Shown here piece after piece: positions 1 to 5,433 of a DNA stretch of 9,922 nucleotides (positions within the stretch are counted from its first letter, which is position 1; every line of letters begins with the position of its first letter). The stretch spans positions 1 through 9,922 of the forward strand of contig QHXL01000263.1 in assembly GCA_003222935.1 (NCBI GenBank), read 5' to 3'. The stretch is from Acidobacteriota bacterium (lineage in GTDB: Bacteria; Acidobacteriota; Blastocatellia; Pyrinomonadales; Pyrinomonadaceae). The notes beneath the pieces are model-generated. The model saw only the letters and a program-made list of their open reading frames with translations. It was not told the DNA's origin and ran no database searches. The position numbers were made by a program, and so were the translations under genes.

Positions 1-83
1 AGGTACGACAAACTGAAGTTTCTCGTGACGTTAGCGTAAAGGCCTCTATGACAGGTCCGACAAACTGAAGTTTCTCGGACATT
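1..83. repeat. Palindromic intergenic repeat, copy 1 (diverged, cut by window start)
   Basis: This is the first of three related elements. Two near-palindromic arms, each with the core AAACT-GA-AGTTT (10-21 and 62-73), flank a spacer that begins GTTAGC. The right arm reads TCCGA-c-AAACT-ga-AGTTT-c-TCGGA at 56-79, a dyad by itself. The element ends in GGACATT, like the copies at 1297-1381 and 2122-2206. Against those copies it is diverged: C replaces T or G next to the cores, and the spacer is about one base shorter. The left terminus appears to lie one base outside the window. It ends 60 bp before the preferred dehydrogenase start. It could be a palindromic mobile-type repeat or a paired operator; the sequence alone does not decide. 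Confidence 0.75.
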
Positions 84-143
84 AAGATGAGCTCTTTGTC
101 ACTCTCAAGTCATCACAATTATTTAGCTCATACAGGGACCACG

Positions 144-1289
144 ATGAAGGCCAGTGTGCTTTGCGAAGTTGGTCGTCTGGAGGTGCGTGATGTGCCACGT
201 CCCTCGATTTCCGGTCATGAAGTGTTGGTACGCGTCGGCGCAGTCGGAATTTGCGGTACGGACGCACACATCTTCGCCGGACATGCTAACTACAACACCA
301 ACGAACAAGGACTGCCGATCTCTCTCGATGTTCAGCCGCAAATTCTCGGACATGAGATCACCGGAACGATTGAGGAAGTAGGCGCCGTCGTAAGAGATCT
401 AAGAGTTGGCGACCGGGTGGTTTTAGACCAGGGATTGAACTGTCTGAGCCGGAGACGCGATGCCTTGTGCGACTACTGTCGAACAGGTGATTCGCATCAG
501 TGTGAGTTTTATCGCGAGCACGGTATCACCGGGTTACCGGGAGGACTCGCGGAGTTCATCGCTGTGCCGGCCGTTAATGCCGTCAAGATTTCCTCGGCAT
601 TAGCATTCGCAGCCGCAGCTCTAGTTGAACCCCTGGGTTGCATCATTCACTCATCTGAAACAGTTGCCAAGACGCGTGGCCGTTATTCATTTAATGCCGA
701 TAAGTCAGATCAGCGCATTCGCAGCGTGCTAATATGCGGTGCCGGTCCCGCTGGATTACTATTCACGCAATATTTGCGAAACGTAATTGGTTATCGCGGC
801 TCATTGTTTGTCAGCGATCCAAACCGACATAAACGAGAGCTGGCCAGGACTTTTGGCGCGGATGAGACTATCGACCCGACGACCTGCGACCTCGTCGAAG
901 TTGTTCGCGAACACAGCAACGGAAAAGGTGTCGAGTATCTGATTGAAGCTTCAGGCGCGGGTGAGGTATTCGCGGCGATGCCCGGTCTGATTTGTAAGCA
1001 GGCAATAGTGTTGCTCTACGGTCATGGTCATGCCGGCACTGACCTGAGTGTTCTCAACAACATTTTGTTCAAGGAGCCCATCATCGTAACTTCCGTGGGT
1101 GCATCGGGTGGGTTCGAGCAAGATGGTAGACCATGGATCTACCGCAGAGCGCTCCAGCTGATTGAAAGCGAACAAGTCAAAGTGAGTCCATTGATCACAC
1201 ACGAGTACACGTCGTTCGACCAGGTTGAATTTGCCTTGAGCGCCGGCATGGTTGCGGAAGACTATGTGAAGGGTGTGGTGGTACTGTGA
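144..1289 (+). CDS. Zinc-dependent medium-chain alcohol/sugar(-acid) dehydrogenase
   Basis: A 381-residue zinc-type medium-chain dehydrogenase that oxidises a secondary alcohol with NAD(P)+. The N-terminal GroES-like domain carries the catalytic zinc residues C37 (ICGTD) and H70-E71 (GHE), with E162 in VEPLGC. A cysteine set at C100, C109, C112 and C120 matches the structural zinc lobe, but the first gap is 8 residues rather than the usual 2. The Rossmann domain has GAGPAG at 199-204, and D225 at the end of the next strand favours NAD over NADP. ATG 144 is preferred because AGGG lies 7 bases upstream and MKAS is a usual family start. ATG 87 would add 19 residues of low-complexity sequence. 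The substrate is not readable from the sequence. Beside a diketo-acid hydrolase and LutABC it may be the 2-keto-3-deoxy-L-sugar-acid 4-dehydrogenase (inference); a sugar or polyol dehydrogenase is the alternative. Confidence 0.9.
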   Translation: MKASVLCEVGRLEVRDVPRPSISGHEVLVRVGAVGICGTDAHIFAGHANYNTNEQGLPISLDVQPQILGHEITGTIEEVGAVVRDLRVGDRVVLDQGLNCLSRRRDALCDYCRTGDSHQCEFYREHGITGLPGGLAEFIAVPAVNAVKISSALAFAAAALVEPLGCIIHSSETVAKTRGRYSFNADKSDQRIRSVLICGAGPAGLLFTQYLRNVIGYRGSLFVSDPNRHKRELARTFGADETIDPTTCDLVEVVREHSNGKGVEYLIEASGAGEVFAAMPGLICKQAIVLLYGHGHAGTDLSVLNNILFKEPIIVTSVGASGGFEQDGRPWIYRRALQLIESEQVKVSPLITHEYTSFDQVEFALSAGMVAEDYVKGVVVL

Positions 1290-1296
1290 TTGTTGA

Positions 1297-1381
1297 AATG
1301 TCCGATAAACTTCAGTTTGTCGCGATGTTAGCCAGACGACTTCTTCTCAGAATCACGACAAACTAGAGTTTATCGGACATT
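1297..1381. repeat. Palindromic intergenic repeat, copy 2
   Basis: An 85-bp element made of two 30-bp inverted arms (1297-1326 and 1352-1381) around a 25-nt spacer. The arms pair with 3 mismatches out of 30. It begins AATGTCCG and ends CGGACATT. By eye it matches copy 3 (2122-2206) at 77 of 85 positions, and conservation extends into the spacer (GTTAGC, GACTTCTTC). Each arm also contains its own dyad, AAACT-nn-AGTTT. It fills most of the gap between the dehydrogenase stop (1289) and the lutA start (1390), ending 8 bases before the ATG. As RNA it would form a long hairpin. No T-tract follows, so a simple intrinsic terminator is unlikely. Confidence 0.9.
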
Positions 1382-1389
1382 GAATTCAA

Positions 1390-2133
1390 ATGCGCGTCTC
1401 ACTATTCGTTACCTGTCTTGTTGACCAACTTTGGAGCAGTGTGGGCACGAGCAGTGTAGAGGTGCTGCGACGCGTTGGTTGCGAGGTCGAGTTTGATGAC
1501 CGTCAGACGTGTTGTGCTCAACCGGCCTTCAACACCGGTTATCGCAGTGAAGCGCGTGACGTCGCCCGACGTTTCATCGAAATTTTTGAAGAGACTAAAG
1601 CTGATGCGATCGTCAGCCCTTCAGGATCTTGCACCGCAATGGTGCGTCACTATCCCGAACTTTTTGCCGACGAGCCCGACTGGCTCAAGCGGGCCCAGGC
1701 GATTGCCGAACGCACGCACGAATTGAGTTCGTTTCTGATTCGAGTGCTGAAGCGTGAAGATGTCGGCGCCAGTTGGAATGGACGATTGACCTGGCATGAC
1801 GCGTGTCACGGTCTGCGTGACTTGAATTTGAAGAGCGAGCCCCGAACGTTGTTAAAAAATGTTCACGGAGCTGAGTATGTGGAGTTGGATAATGCTGATT
1901 CGTGTTGCGGATTTGGCGGGACGTTTTCAGTGAAGTATCCCGAGATATCCCTGGCGATCCTGGATCAGAAGATCGAAGCGATTGAACGAGCCGGAGTGAA
2001 CGCGGTCGTTGCCGGCGACGCGAGCTGTTTAATGCAGATAGGTGGTCGTCTGTCGCGACACGGCTCAAAAGTGAAAGTGATGCACATCGCGGAGTTGTTA
2101 GCATCACAAGAAATGTCCGGGAATGTCCGATAA
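1390..2133 (+). CDS. lutA: L-lactate utilization protein LutA (CCG-domain Fe-S oxidoreductase subunit)
   Basis: A 247-residue member of the LutA/YkgE family. LutA is one of three subunits of the cytoplasmic iron-sulfur complex that oxidises L-lactate to pyruvate. Two cysteine-rich CCG domains are visible: C9, C41-C42 and C81 in the first; C139, C172-C173 (CCGFGG) and C213 in the second. The N-terminus MRVSLFVTCLVD is typical of the family, which fixes the start at ATG 1390. No clear Shine-Dalgarno sequence is present, because a palindromic repeat ends only 8 bases upstream. The last three sense codons (N-V-R) and the TAA stop lie inside the next repeat copy (2122-2206), so the C-terminal tail is partly repeat-encoded. 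The next genes are lutB and lutC. A glycolate oxidase GlcF-like role is less likely because lutB and lutC are adjacent. Confidence 0.93.
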   Translation: MRVSLFVTCLVDQLWSSVGTSSVEVLRRVGCEVEFDDRQTCCAQPAFNTGYRSEARDVARRFIEIFEETKADAIVSPSGSCTAMVRHYPELFADEPDWLKRAQAIAERTHELSSFLIRVLKREDVGASWNGRLTWHDACHGLRDLNLKSEPRTLLKNVHGAEYVELDNADSCCGFGGTFSVKYPEISLAILDQKIEAIERAGVNAVVAGDASCLMQIGGRLSRHGSKVKVMHIAELLASQEMSGNVR

Positions 2134-2206
2134 ACTTCAGTTTGTCGTGATGTTAGCTAGAGGACTTCTTCACACCATCACGACAAACTGAAGTTTATCG
2201 GACATT
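2122..2206. repeat. Palindromic intergenic repeat, copy 3 (perfect 30-bp arms)
   Basis: An 85-bp element with 30-bp arms (2122-2151 and 2177-2206) that are perfect reverse complements, around a 25-nt spacer starting GTTAGC. It is the least decayed of the three copies. Its first 12 bases encode the last three residues and stop codon of lutA (AAT GTC CGA TAA). An extra outer pair of 8-bp inverted termini (AATGTCCG at 2112-2119, CGGACATT at 2211-2218) flanks it and repeats the element's own end. This suggests nested or repeated insertion, or a preferred target. It ends 19 bases before the lutB ATG. The RNA would form a very stable hairpin between the lutA and lutB coding regions. Confidence 0.93.
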
Positions 2207-2225
2207 TGGGCGGACATTCGCAAAC

Positions 2226-3671
2226 ATGAACCACGTAACGAGTGAGACATTTGATGAGAATGCTAAGGCTGCACTGGCAGACTCGCAGTTACGCGGAGCT
2301 CTACGAAACGCTACCTCGCTGTTTGGCAAGCGCAGACTCGCGGCGGCCCAGGGTCTGACAAACTGGGAAGACTTACGCACCCAGGCGCGCGCGATCAAAG
2401 ACGACGTCCTCCTTCACCTCGATCAATATCTCGAAAATTTTGTAAGCCAGGCAGAAGCTCGTGGCGCAAAGTTTCACTGGGCGCGTGATGGGGCCGAGGC
2501 GAATGCAATTATTTGCCGGCTCGCTGCTGAACGAAACGCACGTAGTATCGTGAAGAGCAAGAGCATGACGACCGAGGAGACGCATCTCAACGTCGCGCTT
2601 GAAGCTGCTGGAATCCAGGTGATCGAAACTGACCTGGGCGAGTACATCATCCAGCTTGCCGAAGAGACTCCTTCGCACATCATCGTTCCGGCCATTCATA
2701 AAACAAAACGCCAGATCGCCGAGTTGTTTACCCAGGAGCTTGGGATTCCGCCAACTGACGACGTCGCTAAGTTGACGAGTACGGCGCGCGCTACTTTGCG
2801 AGATCGTTTTGCCGCGGCGGACATCGGTATCAGCGGCGTGAACTTCGGTGTTGCGGAGACCGGCACCATTGTGATCCTGGAGAACGAAGGCAACATTCGT
2901 TTGACGACAAGCCTGCCTCGATTTCACATCGCCGTAATGGGGATCGAGAAAGTGGTGCCTCGTTTTGCTGACCTCGATATCTTCCTGAAGCTTTTGCCGC
3001 GCTCCGGAACCGGTCAGAGACTTACGACCTATCAATCGTTCATCACGGGAACAAAGCAAAACGCCTTCGACGATGGACCGGAAGAACTTCACGTCGTAAT
3101 GCTCGACAACGGTCGCTCACGAATGCTGGCTCATCCGGTCACGCGTCAGTCGTTGGCTTGCATTCGTTGTGGCGCATGTTTGAACGCCTGTCCGGTTTAT
3201 CAACAAATTGGTGGACATGCCTATGGTTCGGTTTATCCCGGCCCAATAGGAGCGGTGATCACCCCGCAGCTGATGGGACTGGAAAAGACGCAACAACTTC
3301 CTTATGCCTCGAGTTTGTGTGGCGCTTGTCGGGAAGTTTGCCCGGTGAAGATCGACATTCCCCGGCTGTTACTACATCTGCGCGGTGAAATCACTGAGAA
3401 AAGTTCACCCGAAGTGCAACAGGCGAAGGGGCGCACGATGGAGCGTTTCGCTTTCAAGATGTGGCGCCTGATGATGCTGCGACCCTGGGCCTACAATTTG
3501 AGTGCGCGCGTTGGTCGATTATTTCAAGGGTTGGTCGTGAAGGACGGAAAGATTGGCCGGGTAAAAAGTTTTGTCGGTCCTTTGGCTGCGTGGACCAGTG
3601 GCCGGGATTTACGACCACTCGACCAGAAGAGTTTTCGAGACAAGTGGGCCAGTGATCAAGGAAAGAGTTGA
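2226..3671 (+). CDS. lutB: L-lactate utilization iron-sulfur protein LutB
   Basis: A 481-residue LutB/YkgF-family protein, the iron-sulfur core of the LutABC L-lactate oxidation complex. The N-terminal two-thirds is a LUD domain, with the conserved stretch GVAETGTIVI followed by SLPRFHIAVMG. A ferredoxin-like region then carries C312-x2-C315-x2-C318-x3-C322-P, and a second cluster motif C365-x2-C368-x3-C372-P, sufficient for 4Fe-4S binding. The C-terminal tail of about 100 residues holds the family's DUF-type extension (SPEVQQAKGR onward). The length is normal for the family. ATG 2226 is the first plausible start after repeat copy 3; no clear Shine-Dalgarno is visible ahead of it. Its TGA overlaps the lutC ATG by one base (TGATG), so the two are translationally coupled. 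Confidence 0.95.
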   Translation: MNHVTSETFDENAKAALADSQLRGALRNATSLFGKRRLAAAQGLTNWEDLRTQARAIKDDVLLHLDQYLENFVSQAEARGAKFHWARDGAEANAIICRLAAERNARSIVKSKSMTTEETHLNVALEAAGIQVIETDLGEYIIQLAEETPSHIIVPAIHKTKRQIAELFTQELGIPPTDDVAKLTSTARATLRDRFAAADIGISGVNFGVAETGTIVILENEGNIRLTTSLPRFHIAVMGIEKVVPRFADLDIFLKLLPRSGTGQRLTTYQSFITGTKQNAFDDGPEELHVVMLDNGRSRMLAHPVTRQSLACIRCGACLNACPVYQQIGGHAYGSVYPGPIGAVITPQLMGLEKTQQLPYASSLCGACREVCPVKIDIPRLLLHLRGEITEKSSPEVQQAKGRTMERFAFKMWRLMMLRPWAYNLSARVGRLFQGLVVKDGKIGRVKSFVGPLAAWTSGRDLRPLDQKSFRDKWASDQGKS

Positions 3672-4381
3672 TGGAAGAACGCTCGAACAGAAACTCTCGT
3701 GAAGCAATTTTTGAATCGATTCGTGGGGCTCTGGCTGCAAGTAAAGTGCTGGACGCGAAAGAAAGTGAACTTCATCACGCAGCAGAAGCGGCAGCGTATC
3801 TTCAGCCCGGTATTAAGCACGATGTCGCTTCGCTGGTGGAGTTGTTCAAGGAGAACCTTGAGGCGGTCGATGGTCACTGCATTATTGTCGAAACCAGGTC
3901 TGACGTAGTTCAAGCCCTGTATGAAATCATCAACAAACTCCAGGGCACCTATTTAAAGGCCAAACGAATAGCGGTTTCTGACTCCTCGGAAATTGAGCGA
4001 CTCGTGAATCTCGTCGACGTTGATGTTGATACATTTGCGGTCGCGCCGACAGCGTCTGAAGTATTCAATTTCGACGTGGGAATCACTTATGCGCAAGCCG
4101 GTATCGCTGAAACCGGAACACTTGTCCTCGATTCGTCGCGTGAGCGGAATCGATTGGTCTCGCTGGTTCCACCGGTCCATATCGCGATTCTTAACGCTTC
4201 GAGTATTGTGCAAACGTTAGGTGAAGCTTTGGCGACACTCCGACAGGCTGAAGAAGTAAGTCCGATAATTACCCTGGTTACTGGACCGTCGCGCACAGCC
4301 GACATCGAGTTAACGCTGGCCATCGGAGTTCATGGGCCACAAGAGCTTTATGTGATTGTGAATAAAAACCTCGAAGAATAG
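3671..4381 (+). CDS. lutC: Lactate utilization protein LutC (LUD domain)
   Basis: A 236-residue LutC/YkgG-family protein, the third subunit of the L-lactate oxidation complex. The LUD-domain signature is at about residues 137-165: GITYAQAGIAETGTLVL, then NRLVSLVPPVHIAIL. This is the same fold as the LUD part of LutB, and the two share the AETGT motif. ATG 3671 is preferred over TTG 3668 because it overlaps the lutB stop in the typical TGATG arrangement and a strong AAGGAAAG ribosome site lies just upstream. No iron-sulfur cysteines are seen, as expected for this subunit. The FAH-family gene follows 9 nt after the stop, so it is probably cotranscribed. Confidence 0.93.
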   Translation: MEERSNRNSREAIFESIRGALAASKVLDAKESELHHAAEAAAYLQPGIKHDVASLVELFKENLEAVDGHCIIVETRSDVVQALYEIINKLQGTYLKAKRIAVSDSSEIERLVNLVDVDVDTFAVAPTASEVFNFDVGITYAQAGIAETGTLVLDSSRERNRLVSLVPPVHIAILNASSIVQTLGEALATLRQAEEVSPIITLVTGPSRTADIELTLAIGVHGPQELYVIVNKNLEE

Positions 4382-4390
4382 ATAACCAAT

Positions 4391-5323
4391 ATGCAAATTA
4401 TTTCTTTCGCAACTGAAGACTCGGATTGGAAGAAACCTCGGATGGGAATCATCGTCATGGATGGCCCGGTTGATCTAGGCTACCGGCTTGATTGTGAAAG
4501 CCTCTTTGCTGAAGCAGATCGACCCGCGAATCCACTCGCCTGGTTTGATATGGATGGAAAGTGGTTTCAAAAGTCGCAGCAAGTCGCAATTGAGCTTGGC
4601 AAAGATCCAAAAGCTTTCGAGGAAGCTAAGGGAAAAGGTTGGCTGGTCGACAGTCGCGACGCCTACTGGTTTGCGCCTGTTCCCCGTCCCGGCAAGTTGA
4701 TCTGCATCGGTCTCAACTACCGTGATCATGCGGCGGAGAGCAACATGCCGATTCCGGAGCGACCAGTGATCTTTTCAAAGTTTTCTACGTGCGTCATTGC
4801 GCCCGGTGAGCCGGTTATCATTCCATCAGGGAGTCAGCAGGTTGATTACGAAGCTGAACTCGCCGTCGTGATTGGGCGCCATGCAAAGAATGTAAAAGCG
4901 AGCCAGGCGTACGATTATGTTTTGGGCTACACGGCGGTTAATGATGTGAGCGCGCGTGATTTTCAGTTTGCTGATGGACAGTGGCAACGCGGGAAGTCGT
5001 GCGACACATTCGCTCCGATGGGCCAGGTGATCGTCACGACAGACGAGATTCCCGATCCTCATAAACTCTCTATTCAGCTGGTTCTCAACGGACAGACCAT
5101 GCAGGACTCAAACACCGACCAGCTCATCTTCGGCGTTCCCGAGTTAATCGAATTTCTGACGGAGAGTATTACGTTAGAGCCTGGTGACGTCATTGCGACC
5201 GGAACACCGCCCGGCGTTGGTTTCGCACGCAAGCCGCCAGTATTTCTGAAGCCAGGTGACCAGATGGAAGTAATCATCGAGGGTATCGGCGGTGTAGGAA
5301 ATCCAGTGGCCGCTTCAGAATAA
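4391..5323 (+). CDS. FAH-family hydrolase, probable 2,4-diketo-3-deoxy-L-fuconate/rhamnonate hydrolase
   Basis: A 310-residue fumarylacetoacetate-hydrolase-family enzyme. The catalytic domain begins near residue 103 (ICIGLNYRDH) and has the metal ligands E154 and E156 (DYEAELAVVIG) and D185 (NDVSARD). It also has the KSCDTFAP segment (202-209) and GTPPGVG (271-277). The N-terminal 100 residues form the usual variable lid domain. The family hydrolyses C-C bonds in 1,3-diketo acids. Members of this length commonly cleave 2,4-diketo-3-deoxy-L-fuconate or -rhamnonate to pyruvate and L-lactate. Placement directly after lutABC, which would consume L-lactate, supports that substrate, but this is inference. 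Acylpyruvase or 5-oxopent-3-ene-1,2,5-tricarboxylate decarboxylase-like activity are alternatives. No strong Shine-Dalgarno precedes the start, so coupling to lutC is likely. Confidence 0.88.
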   Translation: MQIISFATEDSDWKKPRMGIIVMDGPVDLGYRLDCESLFAEADRPANPLAWFDMDGKWFQKSQQVAIELGKDPKAFEEAKGKGWLVDSRDAYWFAPVPRPGKLICIGLNYRDHAAESNMPIPERPVIFSKFSTCVIAPGEPVIIPSGSQQVDYEAELAVVIGRHAKNVKASQAYDYVLGYTAVNDVSARDFQFADGQWQRGKSCDTFAPMGQVIVTTDEIPDPHKLSIQLVLNGQTMQDSNTDQLIFGVPELIEFLTESITLEPGDVIATGTPPGVGFARKPPVFLKPGDQMEVIIEGIGGVGNPVAASE

Positions 5324-5325
5324 AC

Positions 5326-5417
5326 TCTCTGTGCTACCTCTGTGTCTCCGTGCCTCTGTGGTAGTCAAGGTTCATTTTCCACCACAGAGTCAGAGAGACA
5401 CAGAGGAAGCACAGAGA
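5326..5417. repeat. Long imperfect inverted repeat of the CTCTGTG/CACAGAG type
   Basis: Two 37-base arms (5326-5362 and 5381-5417) are reverse complements with 4 mismatches, around an 18-nt loop. The arms are built from iterated CTCTGTG / CACAGAG units. The sequence is unrelated to the three repeats near adh and lutAB. It fills the gap between the FAH-family gene (stop 5323) and the transporter gene (start 5434). In RNA it would form a long hairpin, which could end or attenuate transcription or protect a 3' end, although no T-tract follows. Similar CTCTGTG-rich palindromes are, from memory, common intergenic repeats in environmental genomes, so a mobile-type origin is likely. Confidence 0.88.
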
Positions 5418-5433
5418 AGAACATAGGATACAT

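Noticed and set aside
87..143. Upstream ATG 87 as dehydrogenase start
   Set aside because: It lies right at the end of repeat copy 1 with no good ribosome site, and the 19 extra residues do not look like this family; ATG 144 has AGGG upstream and the standard N-terminus.
1297..1381. Repeat copy 2 as an intrinsic terminator
   Set aside because: The stem is strong but no T-tract follows on either strand, and lutA starts 8 bases later with no room for a new promoter outside the element.
1..2206. Repeats at regular positions resembling a CRISPR array
   Set aside because: The copies are about 0.8-1.3 kb apart with full genes between them, and each is a large palindrome; no short regular spacers exist.
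2373..3092. Minus-strand open frame of 239 codons
   Set aside because: It lies entirely antisense to lutB, whose protein family is certain, and shows no domain of its own.
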